Shown in pieces: positions 15,886-25,879 of a stretch of DNA of 38,216 bases (its first letter is position 1; every line of letters starts with the position of its first letter). The notes below the pieces were generated by a model. It saw only the letters and a program-made list of their open reading frames with translations, was not told where the DNA came from and made no database searches. Both the position numbers and the translations under genes were made by a program. Origin of the DNA: an uncultured Paracoccaceae bacterium. GTDB taxonomy: Bacteria; Pseudomonadota; Alphaproteobacteria; Rhodobacterales; Rhodobacteraceae. The DNA is taken from assembly GCA_937995865.1 (NCBI GenBank), contig CALKJA010000159.1, positions 1 to 38,216 of the forward strand. Direction: 5' to 3'.

Positions 15886-17529
15886 TTATACCAAAAGGCT
15901 GGTTTCCTTGGCCGCGCGCACAAAGTCGTGAAACAGCGGGTGCGGCGCGAACGGCTTGGATTTCAATTCAGGGTGGAATTGAACGCCAATGAACCACGGG
16001 TGGTCCTTAACCTCGACGATTTCTGGCAAACGACCGTCTGGGGACATACCGGTAAAGTGCAGGCCGCTTGCCTCAAGCTGCTCGCGGTATTTGATGTCCA
16101 CCTCATAACGATGGCGGTGACGCTCTTCGATTTGAGTTGTTCCGTAAGCTTGCGCGACGCGCGATCCTTCGGTGAGCACTGCATCATAGGAGCCCAACCG
16201 CATCGTGCCGCCTTTGTCGTCTGACACTTTGCGCTCAACCTTGTGATTGCCCTGCACCCATTCCTTAAGGTGATAGACGACCGGCTCAAAACGTTTGCCG
16301 CCAGCCTCATGGTCAAATTCCTCGGAACCTGCGTCTTTGAGGTCTGCGAGGTTGCGGGCGGCCTCAATCACGGCCATTTGCATCCCAAGGCATATACCCA
16401 AATAGGGCACTTTTCGCTCGCGCGCGAATTTCGCTGCTTTGATTTTGCCTTCGGTGCCGCGCTCGCCAAAGCCGCCCGGCACAAGGATCGCATTGAAACC
16501 TTCCAAATGTGGCGCGGGATCTTCGCGTTCGAAAAGCTCGGCATCGACCCATTCAACATTTACTTTGACCCGATTGGACATACCACCGTGGGTGAGTGCC
16601 TCGGCGATGGACTTATAGGCGTCTTCAAGCTGCGTATATTTGCCCACAATGGCAACTTTCACTTCGCCTTGCGGGTTATAGATGCGATCCGCGACATCTT
16701 CCCAACGGCGCAGGTCGGGGCGTGGGGCAGGGGCGATTTGAAACGCGTCAAGCACGGCCTGATCCAAACCCTCGCGGTGATAGGCCAACGGGGCTTCATA
16801 AATGGATTTCAAATCTTGCGCTGCAATCACGCTATCGGGGCGCACGTTGCAGAAAAGAGCAAGCTTTTCGCGCTCCTTTGAGGGAATCGGCCCCTCAGAT
16901 CTGCAAACCAGCACATCCGGCGCAATGCCGATGGACCGTAGCTCTTTTACAGAGTGTTGGGTTGGTTTTGTTTTCAGTTCACCGCTGGCCTTGATCCAAG
17001 GTAGCAAGGTCAGGTGCATAAATATACACTCCCCGCGAGGCTTGTCCTGGCTGAATTGGCGGATCGCTTCAAAGAATGGAAGGCCCTCAATATCACCCAC
17101 TGTGCCGCCAATCTCGCACAGCATAAAATCAACTTCCTCGTCGCCGACTTTCAGGAATTCTTTGATCTCATTCGTGACATGCGGGATCACTTGGATGGTT
17201 TTCCCAAGGTAATCACCACGGCGTTCTTTCTCGAGCACGGTGGAATAGATACGCCCCGAGGACACACTGTCAGTGTTGCGGGCGGCCACGCCGGTAAAGC
17301 GTTCGTAGTGGCCCAGATCCAGATCCGTCTCAGCGCCGTCATCCGTCACAAAGACTTCACCGTGCTCAAACGGGCTCATCGTGCCGGGGTCTACGTTCAG
17401 GTAGGGGTCAAGCTTTCGTAGGCGGACTGAGTAGCCGCGCGCCTGAAGCAATGCGCCAAGGGCCGCGGACGCAAGCCCCTTGCCCAGTGACGAAACAACC
17501 CCGCCAGTGATAAATACATACCGTGCCAT
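15886..17529 (-). CDS. pyrG: CTP synthase
   Basis: Converts UTP to CTP with ATP and glutamine; essential for pyrimidine nucleotide supply. The 547 residues match the family length. The synthetase domain starts [18 protein letters not shown] and continues [19 protein letters not shown] and [11 protein letters not shown]. The C-terminal GATase domain has the nucleophile cysteine in [12 protein letters not shown] and the His/Glu pair in [12 protein letters not shown]. The ORF track extends to 17658, but the ATG at 17529 is the conserved start with a GGGGG stretch upstream. It lies downstream of secG, the usual order in Rhodobacterales, and heads a compact run that includes the TerB genes. Confidence 0.98.
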   Translation of the reverse strand: MARYVFITGGVVSSLGKGLASAALGALLQARGYSVRLRKLDPYLNVDPGTMSPFEHGEVFVTDDGAETDLDLGHYERFTGVAARNTDSVSSGRIYSTVLEKERRGDYLGKTIQVIPHVTNEIKEFLKVGDEEVDFMLCEIGGTVGDIEGLPFFEAIRQFSQDKPRGECIFMHLTLLPWIKASGELKTKPTQHSVKELRSIGIAPDVLVCRSEGPIPSKEREKLALFCNVRPDSVIAAQDLKSIYEAPLAYHREGLDQAVLDAFQIAPAPRPDLRRWEDVADRIYNPQGEVKVAIVGKYTQLEDAYKSIAEALTHGGMSNRVKVNVEWVDAELFEREDPAPHLEGFNAILVPGGFGERGTEGKIKAAKFARERKVPYLGICLGMQMAVIEAARNLADLKDAGSEEFDHEAGGKRFEPVVYHLKEWVQGNHKVERKVSDDKGGTMRLGSYDAVLTEGSRVAQAYGTTQIEERHRHRYEVDIKYREQLEASGLHFTGMSPDGRLPEIVEVKDHPWFIGVQFHPELKSKPFAPHPLFHDFVRAAKETSLLV

Positions 17530-17680
17530 CCGGCATCCCCCGTCGCGTTCAAAAAGACCATAAAAGTCCTGCACCACGGGATTTGGCGAATACAGGATTC
17601 GCAGGCATCCGTCCAGATGCACCGCTAGATAATGCGCGCCTTCAACAGCGCGCCGCAAGATTTCGTGCTTGTCTCAGCCG

Positions 17681-18028
17681 TTATTCAGCAACTGGCAACA
17701 GCGGCTCATCATCCAAAGATGGAGGCAGCAAATCATCGCCCGCGGGTGCTGAGCTATCTGCGGCCGGAGGAAGAAGATCGCCGCTGTCTAAGACCGAACT
17801 GTTGCCCGCGTTTTGCGCTGAAATCAGCGTCATTGCCAAAGCTGCGGCCATAAAGGCTGCACCAAGCCACCAAGTAAGACGTGTCATCGCGTTGCCTTGA
17901 GCGCGGGTTTGGACACCGCCCCCGCCGCCGCCCATACCAAGCCCGCCGCCTTCGGAGCGCTGAACAAGCACGACTGCGATCAATGCGACCGCCAGCACCA
18001 GCAGAATGATAAGAACAACGTTTTGCAT
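17681..18028 (-). CDS. secG: Preprotein translocase subunit SecG
   Basis: Small subunit of the SecYEG protein-export channel in the inner membrane. The 115-residue protein has two membrane segments: residues 3-22 (VVLIILLVLAVALIAVVLVQ) and about 53-72 (WWLGAAFMAAALAMTLI). They are joined by the family-typical glycine-rich RSEGGGLGMGGGGGG loop. The C-terminal tail is acidic and proline-rich and is longer than in E. coli, as is common in alphaproteobacteria. The ATG at 18028 has a purine-rich GGCCCCGGGC region upstream but no perfect ribosome binding site. It lies 151 bases upstream of pyrG in the same direction. Confidence 0.95.
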   Translation of the reverse strand: MQNVVLIILLVLAVALIAVVLVQRSEGGGLGMGGGGGGVQTRAQGNAMTRLTWWLGAAFMAAALAMTLISAQNAGNSSVLDSGDLLPPAADSSAPAGDDLLPPSLDDEPLLPVAE

Positions 18029-18144
18029 ATGCCCGGGGCCTTTCGTCTGGACGAGCCGTATCTAGGGGCATCGCGCGGTCCCCGCAACCCTCATTCAGTG
18101 GTCAGAGTGCTTCAAACCAAACGTAACGCCGCGCGCCGAGCGGC

Positions 18145-18543
18145 TTAGGCGTCTACATCGTCCACGTCTGCCTGACCTGACAAGCGGCGGCGCACGATGG
18201 ACCAGCTCAACCCGATCCCAAGTACAAAGGACAAGGCGACGATTCCCAGCCACAGATTGAGCGATGGATTGTCCAAGCTGAGCAGCCCAAGATCATAGGC
18301 CACCCAAAGGCAGGCCCCTACGAGTGCTGCAACAAGAAACATCCCGAATCCCCCGATCGAACGGAGCGTGGCGCGCAAATAGATCACGTAGCCGATGAAC
18401 AACACCAAGCCCGCCAGCGCCACAATTGAGGTGGAGCTGTCATAGTGTTTCACTGACTGGACCACATAGTTCCATTCAGTCGGGTTATAGGTCACAGCCA
18501 AAAGCAAAAAAGCAAAGGCCCAGCGAAGAAGAAATCCTGTCAT
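18145..18543 (-). CDS. Small four-helix membrane protein, DUF6524-like
   Basis: A 132-residue inner-membrane protein with four predicted hydrophobic segments (about residues 3-18, 38-56, 64-85 and 95-115). Segments such as [23 protein letters not shown] and [16 protein letters not shown] look like the Rhodobacterales protein family listed as DUF6524. The function is unknown. The ORF track begins at 18834, but the ATG at 18543 is preferred: GGGGGTGT lies just upstream and the protein begins directly with its first membrane helix. It is divergent from purA. The family name is from memory. Confidence 0.75.
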   Translation of the reverse strand: MTGFLLRWAFAFLLLAVTYNPTEWNYVVQSVKHYDSSTSIVALAGLVLFIGYVIYLRATLRSIGGFGMFLVAALVGACLWVAYDLGLLSLDNPSLNLWLGIVALSFVLGIGLSWSIVRRRLSGQADVDDVDA

Positions 18544-18675
18544 ACACCCCCTTTCGCGCGCGAAAGGGTCACTCGTCAAGAATGCGTCGCAAAATTGCGG
18601 TTTCGCGCAGATGCTCGGGGGGCTATAGACGCGCGGGTTTGCACAGCGGCAGACCGGGGCTTGAAGGAGCGCAAG

Positions 18676-19971
18676 ATGGCAAATGTAGTGGTCGTCGGCA
18701 CCCAATGGGGTGATGAAGGCAAGGGCAAGATCGTTGATTGGCTCAGTGAACGTGCCGATGTGATCTGCCGCTTTCAGGGCGGCCACAATGCGGGACATAC
18801 ACTCGTGATTGATGGGGCGGTCTACAAGTTGCACGCATTGCCATCCGGGGTGGTGCGTGGTGGCAAGCTATCGGTCATCGGCAATGGTGTGGTGCTTGAT
18901 CCGTGGCATTTGGTCAAAGAAATTGAAACCGTCCGGCAACAAGGCGTTGGGATCACCCCAGAGACGCTGATGATCGCGGAAAATACACCGCTCATCCTGC
19001 CGATACACGGTGAACTGGACCGCGCCCGCGAAGAGGCGGCGTCAAAGGGCACCAAGATTGGCACTACAGGGCGCGGCATCGGCCCCGCCTACGAAGATAA
19101 AGTGGGCCGCAGGTCTGTGCGCGTGGCTGATCTTGCTGATCCGGCAACACTTGAAGCCCGTGTGGATCGCGCGCTTCAGCATCATGATCCACTGCGTCGG
19201 GGCTTGGGCATCGAAGCTGTAGACCGCGAGGCTCTTTTGAGCGCGCTTCACGAAATTGCCGCGCAAATCCTGCCCTTTGCAGCGCCAGTCTGGAAAGTGC
19301 TGAACGAGAAACGCAAAGCGGGTAAGCGCATTTTGTTCGAAGGCGCTCAGGGCGCTCTTTTGGACATTGATTTCGGAACATACCCATTCGTGACATCCTC
19401 GAATGTGATTGCTGGTCAAGCAGCCACCGGTGTGGGTGTTGGTCCAACGGCCATCGACTATGTGCTTGGCATCACCAAAGCCTACACAACGCGTGTGGGT
19501 GAGGGGCCTTTCCCCACTGAATTGGAAGACGCAGATGGCCAAATGCTTGGCGAGCGGGGCCATGAGTTTGGGACAACAACAGGCCGTAAGCGGCGCTGTG
19601 GCTGGTTCGATGCCTGTCTTGTGCGTCAAACCTGCGCCACGTCTGGTGTGACCGGCATTTCGCTGACCAAGCTTGATGTGCTTGACGGTTTTGAAGAGCT
19701 CAAGATTTGCGTTGGCTATGATCTTGATGGCGAACGGCTTGATTACCTCCCGACTGCTGCAGACAAACAGGCGCGCGTGACGCCAATTTATGAAACGATC
19801 CCCGGATGGTCAGAAAGCACCGCCGGTGCACGGTCTTGGGCGGATCTTCCCGGCGCCGCGATCAAATATGTGCGCCGGATCGAAGAGTTGATCCAATGCC
19901 CCGTGGCGCTAGTGTCTACCTCACCAGAGCGCGAGGATACGATCCTTGTGACGGATCCGTTCGCAGACTGA
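18676..19971 (+). CDS. purA: Adenylosuccinate synthetase
   Basis: Makes adenylosuccinate from IMP, aspartate and GTP, the first committed step to AMP. The 431 residues match the family length. The N-terminal P-loop [12 protein letters not shown] carries the catalytic Asp13, and QGGHNAGHT carries His41. Other signatures are [15 protein letters not shown], the [21 protein letters not shown] block and [10 protein letters not shown]. The start is the ATG at 18676, preceded by GAAGGAG at 18663-18669; the track's earlier start at 18595 lacks support. Its promoter must lie in the 132-base divergent gap with the small membrane protein gene. The DUF2842 gene follows after 23 bases and probably shares the transcript. 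Confidence 0.98.
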   Translation: MANVVVVGTQWGDEGKGKIVDWLSERADVICRFQGGHNAGHTLVIDGAVYKLHALPSGVVRGGKLSVIGNGVVLDPWHLVKEIETVRQQGVGITPETLMIAENTPLILPIHGELDRAREEAASKGTKIGTTGRGIGPAYEDKVGRRSVRVADLADPATLEARVDRALQHHDPLRRGLGIEAVDREALLSALHEIAAQILPFAAPVWKVLNEKRKAGKRILFEGAQGALLDIDFGTYPFVTSSNVIAGQAATGVGVGPTAIDYVLGITKAYTTRVGEGPFPTELEDADGQMLGERGHEFGTTTGRKRRCGWFDACLVRQTCATSGVTGISLTKLDVLDGFEELKICVGYDLDGERLDYLPTAADKQARVTPIYETIPGWSESTAGARSWADLPGAAIKYVRRIEELIQCPVALVSTSPEREDTILVTDPFAD

Positions 19972-19994
19972 CGAACCCAAATGGAGCGTGGCAG

Positions 19995-20246
19995 ATGGCA
20001 ATGAGTTACAAGGCGCGCAAGCGTTGGTCCCTTTTGATCCTAGTCGTGGCCCTGCCTGCCTATATCGTGGCGATGGTGAGTCTTATGAACTGGCTGTTTC
20101 CGGACCCGCTTAACCCTGCGCCTTTCCTGCTGGAGCTGGCGATTTATATCGGGCTGGGTGTGATTTGGGCCTTCCCGCTAAAATCGGTCTTCAAAGGCAT
20201 CGGCCAACCCGATCCAGACGCGCAGAACAACACCGGGGGCGCATGA
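19995..20246 (+). CDS. DUF2842 membrane protein
   Basis: An 83-residue inner-membrane protein of the DUF2842 family, which is confined mainly to alphaproteobacteria. It has two hydrophobic segments (about residues 13-35 and 46-66) and the conserved MSYKARKRWSLLILV start and ISW-like GLGVIWAFPLKSVFKGIGQ end. The function is unknown. The ATG at 19995 follows GGAG at 8 bases; a second ATG at 20001 is a near-equal alternative. The ORF track's 146-residue version begins inside purA in another frame and is not real. It is 23 bases after purA and is followed by a terminator. Confidence 0.9.
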   Translation: MAMSYKARKRWSLLILVVALPAYIVAMVSLMNWLFPDPLNPAPFLLELAIYIGLGVIWAFPLKSVFKGIGQPDPDAQNNTGGA

Positions 20247-20275
20247 CGCCCTTTCGCACACTTGAATAAACTAAA

Positions 20276-20303
20276 AAGCCCCGGCGATTGACCGGGGCTT
20301 CTT
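20276..20303. terminator. Bidirectional terminator between DUF2842 and the acidic protein gene
   Basis: A perfect 9-bp stem, AAGCCCCGG and CCGGGGCTT with a 7-base loop, is followed by TTCTT on the plus strand and preceded by AAAAA (TTTTT on the minus strand). It lies between two converging genes and should stop both. Confidence 0.88.
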
Positions 20304-20321
20304 CATTGGAACGGTTGATGC

Positions 20322-22577
20322 TTAGCCAGCGGCACGCAACTCGCGCGCTTCAGGCTGGTAGCGTGTGCTGTCTGTCACCTCAAACTGACCGCCGCGCACT
20401 TTGTGGAGCCTACCTTGACGGAGCAGCGTGCCAAAGGCGCGCAGACCGTCTTCGCGGGTAAAGCTGCCTTGGGGCATGGCTTGCTGCACGACGCGCATGA
20501 CTTGTGGGCGTGAGAATACGTCATTTCCGTCCGCGTGGGTCAAATAAGCCGCTGCGGCCTCAAGGATTTCGGGCAGCCCTTCAGCGCCTGCGGATTGCGC
20601 AAATCCAGCGAAGCCTTGGGCCTCAGTAGGCGCAGGCGCAGCTGTGCCGGCGGCCACGCGGCGTGGACGGACCGGCTGAGCAGAAGCCTTTTGTTCCACT
20701 TCTTCCTGTGGCGCGACGTCAACACGCTGTGCAGCGACAAGCTTCAGCGGAGCGGGATCGGGCCGTTTGCTGCGCTGTTCGGCGGGTTTTGGCGCGCGCC
20801 GGGGGCGCACAACATCCGACAGATCTTTGCGGTAATCACCCTCAGGATCGTCTTTTGCATCCGGAGCGTCACCCATCGAACGTGCAGCCTGCGTTGCAGC
20901 TACAGCGGCCTTCAGATGCGCATATACATCGCGGCGATTTTTATTCTCAGGCTCACCTAGCTTTGCGTCTGCTTTGTCCATTAGGCGCCCAACGGACACT
21001 TCGCTGTCTTCAAATGAACGCGAAGTCTGATCGTCGTCATTGTGGGAGTCCCCATAAACAATCGTCCGATCATCGTCCGCATCCGCCTCAGACTCAGCGC
21101 GCGCTAAATCATGCGGCGTCGGGGCGGCTTCCGGTGTTTTTGCTTGGGTCGTTGGCGCGTCTAAATCCGTGGCGTCAGATTTTTTCACCTCTTTCTCAAC
21201 CGCGGCTAATGTCGCCATTAGTTCTGCTTCGTCCTTGTCGGACAAGGTTGACTGAAGGTCTGCTTCATCAGCCGCATCTGCAACTTCAGCTTCAGCAAAG
21301 ATCCTTGGCGCGGCGGCTTTGGCTTGTGCCTCTTTTGCTGGCAGAACCTCTTCGGCCTGAGCCTTGGCGGCACTTTCGGGCGAAGGCTTCAATTTCGCGC
21401 CAGACTTTGCCATAGCGGCTTCAAAATCGGCGCGTTTCATTTTTAGAACGCGCGGGCGGGCCGGATCAGCGGCTTCAGCCGATTTAGCCAATGCCTCTTG
21501 CACATCTTCTTTTGTGACTTTTTCTTGTGTCACTTCGGCGGGGGTCTCAGGCGTTTCGATAGGACGGTTGTCTTCTACCGCCTGTTGCGCTTTTTCGGTG
21601 GGGGCCTGCGCCTCGGCTTCGTCAGGGGCCCCTTCCGAAAAATCCTCGGCGTGTTCATCCTCGGAATACTCGGTTCGCGGCCTTGGTGCAGATGCGCCAG
21701 CACCGACAACGGATTGGATGCGGCGCAGTTTTGCGGCAAGGCTATCGGAGTCAGAAGCCTCAGTTTGCGGCTGCTGCTGCTTGGTCTTTACAGTCTCAGG
21801 CTGTTCCTCAACGGCGCGCATGTCTTCGTTATCGGGTAGGTCCGGTTGGACGTCCGCCTCAACCTCTTCCAATTCAGAGGTCTCGGTCACGTCCAGCTCT
21901 GGCGCGTCACGTTTGTTTGTTTGAAGCACGTCAGTTTCCGGCACTGACCGAGCCTCAAGAGCTACTTCCTCTGCAAAGCCAGCCTGATCTTCAACAAGCG
22001 TGTTTTGAATGTTGGCTGCCAGCGCTGCCGCATCTGAACGGCCCTCTTCTTGAATACCAGAAGCAACATCTTCGGTTTGGGTGCTCGCGTCTTCGCGATC
22101 GGCGACAGCCACAGTATCTTCGGCGTCGCCCGTCAAAAGGTGATCTACCGCAGGGTGGTCCTCAACATCTGGCTCTGCGTCTAGCGATTCTTCAGAAAGA
22201 CCCTCTTCGACATCCGTCTTTTCTTGAAGCAACTCATTGATCGGAGCGTCGATGGATTCATCCGTCAGATCCGTCGCGCCGCCTGTCGGTACCAATTCCT
22301 GAGGTGCTGGTGTCTCGGCGTTGCTTCCGGGCGTCAGGATAACGGTATTCCCGTCCGCACGCGCTTGCACGCTCTGCGCCATTTCTTGCGCGGCAATCCG
22401 GCCAAGAAGATCGGCGTCAGGCTGCGGGGGTTCAGCGCCGAAAAAGCGGTCATTTGCGGCCAGATCGCGGAAATACTCTGCGATAGCCTTCATTGTCCCG
22501 AAACTATCGTCGAACCCTTCAAGGGTGCAGGAAAACGTCCCGTAGGAAACTGTAAGAACTTTGTTGTTCGCAACCAT
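20322..22577 (-). CDS. Conserved acidic protein with long low-complexity middle
   Basis: A 751-residue, strongly acidic soluble protein with no signal peptide or membrane segment. It has three parts. A structured N-terminus (about 1-75) begins with a VLTVSYGTFSCTLEGFDD beta-rich segment and a helix, MKAIAEYFRDLAANDRFFG. The middle (about 75-640) is very long and rich in Glu, Asp, Ala and Gln, and probably disordered. The compact C-terminus (about 660-751, ILEAAAAYLTHADG to FEVTD) looks like a small helical or winged-helix domain. I recall similar proteins in Rhodobacterales, sometimes labelled as CheA-like; nothing here supports a chemotaxis kinase. The many long ORFs on the opposite strand are shadows of its codon bias. 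It is divergent from the thiamine kinase gene. Function unknown. Confidence 0.85.
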   Translation of the reverse strand: MVANNKVLTVSYGTFSCTLEGFDDSFGTMKAIAEYFRDLAANDRFFGAEPPQPDADLLGRIAAQEMAQSVQARADGNTVILTPGSNAETPAPQELVPTGGATDLTDESIDAPINELLQEKTDVEEGLSEESLDAEPDVEDHPAVDHLLTGDAEDTVAVADREDASTQTEDVASGIQEEGRSDAAALAANIQNTLVEDQAGFAEEVALEARSVPETDVLQTNKRDAPELDVTETSELEEVEADVQPDLPDNEDMRAVEEQPETVKTKQQQPQTEASDSDSLAAKLRRIQSVVGAGASAPRPRTEYSEDEHAEDFSEGAPDEAEAQAPTEKAQQAVEDNRPIETPETPAEVTQEKVTKEDVQEALAKSAEAADPARPRVLKMKRADFEAAMAKSGAKLKPSPESAAKAQAEEVLPAKEAQAKAAAPRIFAEAEVADAADEADLQSTLSDKDEAELMATLAAVEKEVKKSDATDLDAPTTQAKTPEAAPTPHDLARAESEADADDDRTIVYGDSHNDDDQTSRSFEDSEVSVGRLMDKADAKLGEPENKNRRDVYAHLKAAVAATQAARSMGDAPDAKDDPEGDYRKDLSDVVRPRRAPKPAEQRSKRPDPAPLKLVAAQRVDVAPQEEVEQKASAQPVRPRRVAAGTAAPAPTEAQGFAGFAQSAGAEGLPEILEAAAAYLTHADGNDVFSRPQVMRVVQQAMPQGSFTREDGLRAFGTLLRQGRLHKVRGGQFEVTDSTRYQPEARELRAAG

Positions 22578-22749
22578 TTCAATCGCTCACTTATATCATT
22601 TCTAGCCACTCGATTGCATTTGTTTACCATCTTGGCGGCTGTGGACTGAGCCGGAACCGGGAAATTTGTCGTGTATTTTCGTGGCGAGACTGTGTTCTGG
22701 TCCCTCAAAACCCTGCAAACATCCCGGATTGCCCTGAATTAACCTTGAT

Positions 22750-23415
22750 ATGACCATGATTCGCCCGATTCTTGAAACTGATGCCCCCGTAACGCTAGTG
22801 GGCGGGGGACAGGCTAACACCACATTGCTTGCCAAAGCGTTGTCGTTTGGACCGATTCTTGTATGCGCTGATGGGGGGGCACGGCTTGCCGCGCAAGCAG
22901 GGCTCCTGCCTGCGGCTGTGATCGGCGATTTCGACTCTCTTGGCGACTTGGAGCTGCCAAAGGAGCGGCTACATTACCTTCCCGATCAGAACAGCACGGA
23001 TTTCGAAAAGTGCCTGACCCATATTGCGGCCCCGCTTTTTATCGGGGTGGGCTTTCTTGGGGGGCGGTTGGATCACCAACTTGCTGCGATGACAGTGCTG
23101 TTGGGCGAGGAGCGCCCAGTGATCCTTGTGTCTGAGCGCGAGTGCGCCTTTGTTGCACCGGCCCAAATGCAGCTTGAACTGCCACCCTCAAGCCCGATTG
23201 GGTTTTACCCATTGCGCCAAGCACGGTTAACCACGCGCGGTGTGCGCTACCCGCTAAAGAATGCAAAAGTCGCACCCGATGGTTTGATCTCAACCTCCAA
23301 TCATGTGGAGGCAGGCCAGGTGGAGGTGTTTACAGATCGTCACGCGGTTCTGGTGACGCTGCCATTGGGCGCGCTTGAGGCGGTGCTTGTGGCGCTGAGC
23401 GCTCCCGGAAAATGA
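22750..23415 (+). CDS. Thiamine diphosphokinase
   Basis: Transfers pyrophosphate from ATP to thiamine and makes the cofactor thiamine diphosphate. The 221-residue protein has VTLVGGG (15-20), CADGGARLAAQAGLLPAAVIGDFDS as the catalytic acidic block (39-63), DQNSTDFEKCL (79-89) with the metal-binding aspartate, and the GFLGGRLDHQ motif (101-110). The C-terminal thiamine-binding strand block includes STSNHV. The start is either the ATG at 22750 or the one at 22756; no ribosome binding site precedes either, so the message may be nearly leaderless. Its last 86 bases overlap the end of the convergent transporter gene. Bacterial names vary (thiN-like), so no symbol is given. Confidence 0.94.
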   Translation: MTMIRPILETDAPVTLVGGGQANTTLLAKALSFGPILVCADGGARLAAQAGLLPAAVIGDFDSLGDLELPKERLHYLPDQNSTDFEKCLTHIAAPLFIGVGFLGGRLDHQLAAMTVLLGEERPVILVSERECAFVAPAQMQLELPPSSPIGFYPLRQARLTTRGVRYPLKNAKVAPDGLISTSNHVEAGQVEVFTDRHAVLVTLPLGALEAVLVALSAPGK

Positions 23416-24310
23416 TATAAAGGCCCGCTGCCATCGTCACCACGATCCCCAACGCGGCAAGCCCATTGGGCAGGTCCTGAAAGATCGCAAAGCCAATGAT
23501 CGTTGCAAACGGGATCTCCAAGTATTGCATCGGAGCGACGGTTGCTGAGGGTGCAAAGCGCAAAGACCATGTCATTAAAAGATGCGCGGCGGAACCGATC
23601 ATGCCAGTCGCAATAAGTAGCCATACCTGCCACGCGTCTGGCGGCACAATGCGAACGTCGCTCAGCCCGATCCATCCGCCTAGCAAAAGCACAGGCAGCA
23701 AAATCGCAACCGCTAACGCGCCTGATGTTGCTTGGAGTGCGACAGGGTCAACGTCTTTGGCGATTTGACGGGTGATCAGCATAAAGAGCGCAAAGATAAC
23801 GGCCACACCCAGAGGCAGCAATGCCGCAAACCCAACAGCCGCAAAGCTTGGTTGAATGACCATAAGCGTCCCGCAGAAACCGATCCCGCAAGCGATGATC
23901 CGGCGTGGGCCAACCGTTTCATCCAGAAACCACCATCCTAAAAGAAGCATCAGGAACGGCATGACAAAGGCGATGGCGATGGCATCTGCAAGCGGAAGAT
24001 AGCGCAGCGAGGTAAACATCATCGTAATGCCAGCGATATGCAGCAACGTCCGCAGCACAATCGGTCTACGGTGTTCGGGCTTTGGGATCAATGAAGCACC
24101 GTTGACCGCAGCCAAAGGGCCAAGGATGATAATTTGCGCTGCAAAGCGCACTAAAACGATCATTCCAATCGGCAGTACAGCCCCAAGGATTTTACCCAGA
24201 GCATCGCCAAACGGGGCCAAGGCGCAAAAGCCAAGCATCAAAAGCACCCCCAGAAAGGGCCGGTCCTGTGATGTCATATTTTGAGAAGTCATGCGCATGC
24301 TTAGGCACAT
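23330..24310 (-). CDS. EamA/DMT-family transporter
   Basis: A 326-residue drug/metabolite superfamily permease with about ten membrane helices in two EamA repeats. The first runs from about residue 18 to 155 and the second from about 165 to 305. RYLPLADAIAIAFVMPFLMLLLG in the first repeat and APMQYLEIPFATIIGFAIF in the second are hallmark segments. The substrate is unknown; members export amino acids, metabolites or drugs. Four in-frame ATGs (24310, 24298, 24292, 24277) compete for the start, and none has a clear ribosome binding site; the longest is listed. It lies 61 bases after the serine deaminase gene, so the two may be co-transcribed. The last 28 or so codons run antisense to the thiamine kinase gene. 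Confidence 0.9.
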   Translation of the reverse strand: MCLSMRMTSQNMTSQDRPFLGVLLMLGFCALAPFGDALGKILGAVLPIGMIVLVRFAAQIIILGPLAAVNGASLIPKPEHRRPIVLRTLLHIAGITMMFTSLRYLPLADAIAIAFVMPFLMLLLGWWFLDETVGPRRIIACGIGFCGTLMVIQPSFAAVGFAALLPLGVAVIFALFMLITRQIAKDVDPVALQATSGALAVAILLPVLLLGGWIGLSDVRIVPPDAWQVWLLIATGMIGSAAHLLMTWSLRFAPSATVAPMQYLEIPFATIIGFAIFQDLPNGLAALGIVVTMAAGLYIIFRERSAPQAPPQARPMAASPEPRDDL

Positions 24311-24371
24311 GGCTGAGGAATGAAAAGCGTGGCGTCACGTTTCTACGCCTGTCTTTGCGTGTCGGGCATGT

Positions 24372-25754
24372 TTAGCAGTTGGGAATGTTCACCGCCAAGC
24401 CGCCCAGAGATGTCTCTTTGTATTTTTCGCTCATATCCGCGCCGGTTTGGCGCATGGTCTCAATACACGCATCCAGCGGGACAAGATGGCTCCCATCCCC
24501 GCGTAAGGCGAGTGAGGCCGCGGATACGGCTTTGATGCAGCCCAGCCCGTTGCGTTCAATACAAGGCACCTGCACCAATCCTTTGACTGGATCGCAGGTC
24601 ATTCCAAGATGATGCTCCAGAGCGATCTCGGCGGCATTCTCGACCTGCTCAGGAGAGCCGCCCATTACGGCGCATAAACCCGCGGCAGCCATCGCCGCGG
24701 CACTCCCAACCTCAGCCTGGCAGCCACATTCCGCGCCCGAAATTGAAGCATTGTGTTTGACCAGCCCTCCGATCGCTGCGGCCGTTAGCAGAAAATCAGA
24801 TACTTTCGATGGGGTTGCGCCCGGCACGTGGTCTAACCAATACCGTAGAGTTGCGGGGATCACACCTGCAGCTCCGTTGGTTGGAGCGGTCACGACTTGA
24901 CCACCCGCCGCGTTCTGCTCGTTCACGGCCATCGCATAGACGCTCATCCAATCGTTGATCGTGTGAGGCGCGGTCAGGTTCATGCCACGTTCCGCCAAGA
25001 GGGCCTTGTGAATGCCACGCGCCCTACGATTGACCTGCAACCCGCCGGGCAGAATGCCTTCAGAGGCCAGCCCGCGATCGATGCACTCTGACATGACCTG
25101 CCAAACTCGCAAGATTCCATCTTCAAGCGCTTGCGCACCTATTCGAGTTAGCTCATTCGCACGCTTAAGGTCTGCAACGGTTTTGCCCCCGCTGCGGCAC
25201 ATGTCCAGCATCTCAGTTGCGCTTGCGAACGGGTAGGGCACAGCCGGTCCATTATCGGCAGCGGCACCCGCAGCTAGCTCGGCCTCGGTTAAAACAAATC
25301 CACCACCAACGGAATAATAGGTTTCTTGCAGGATAACATCACCTTGGGCATCCGTTGCTTTAAGGATCATGCCATTGGCGTGTCCTTCCAATGCGGGGCC
25401 GTAATCAAACGCTAAGTCTTGATGTGGATCAAAAGCCAGCGGCGGCAGACCATCCACCTCAATCACGCCCGTTGCGCGGATGGTAGCCAGCGTGGCCTCA
25501 GCGGCATCTGCGTCATATGTTGCGGGCTCAAACCCGGCCAGCCCAAGGATGGTCGCGCGGTCTGTTGCGTGCCCCACACCGGTAAAGGCCAATGATCCGT
25601 GCAACGAGGCCCGCAATCCGGCTGGTTGAAACGGGCTGCTGCGCAAGGTTTCAAGAAAGCAGGCCGCAGCCACCATAGGGCCCATTGTGTGAGACGAAGA
25701 CGGGCCGACGCCGATCTTGAATATATCAAAGACAGATAAGAACATTCCCCCCAT
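24372..25754 (-). CDS. sdaA: L-serine ammonia-lyase, iron-sulfur type
   Basis: Deaminates L-serine to pyruvate and ammonia with a 4Fe-4S cluster. It is the single-chain form with the beta domain first (FLSVFDIFKIGVGPSSSHTMGPM) and then the alpha domain. The cluster cysteines are expected in SGAECGCQAEVG, GMTCDPVKG and VQVPCIERN. At 460 residues it has the normal length. The ATG at 25754 has AGGA 4 bases upstream. The next ATG, at 25745, matches the usual protein beginning MFLSVFD, but its GGGGGGA sits directly against the codon; the choice is open by 3 residues. It diverges from the EF-hand gene and precedes the EamA gene. Confidence 0.96.
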   Translation of the reverse strand: MGGMFLSVFDIFKIGVGPSSSHTMGPMVAAACFLETLRSSPFQPAGLRASLHGSLAFTGVGHATDRATILGLAGFEPATYDADAAEATLATIRATGVIEVDGLPPLAFDPHQDLAFDYGPALEGHANGMILKATDAQGDVILQETYYSVGGGFVLTEAELAAGAAADNGPAVPYPFASATEMLDMCRSGGKTVADLKRANELTRIGAQALEDGILRVWQVMSECIDRGLASEGILPGGLQVNRRARGIHKALLAERGMNLTAPHTINDWMSVYAMAVNEQNAAGGQVVTAPTNGAAGVIPATLRYWLDHVPGATPSKVSDFLLTAAAIGGLVKHNASISGAECGCQAEVGSAAAMAAAGLCAVMGGSPEQVENAAEIALEHHLGMTCDPVKGLVQVPCIERNGLGCIKAVSAASLALRGDGSHLVPLDACIETMRQTGADMSEKYKETSLGGLAVNIPNC

Positions 25755-25879
25755 GTAGTCCTGTTTGTAAAGTGGGGCCGCGCAAATGCGACGTTGAGCG
25801 CAGAAATCGCGCCGTGTTTCGAAAAACCGCCTTTGAGCCGTTAAAGATTTGGTAACTTTGTTCTTGGTATGTTCGGGAC

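Noticed and set aside
21683-22240. Long plus-strand ORFs opposite the acidic protein gene (also 20663-21415 and 21364-21924)
   Set aside because: They mirror the Glu/Asp/Ala codon bias of the 751-residue gene and look like repetitive Arg, Gln, Leu or Ser-rich sequence, with no plausible domain.
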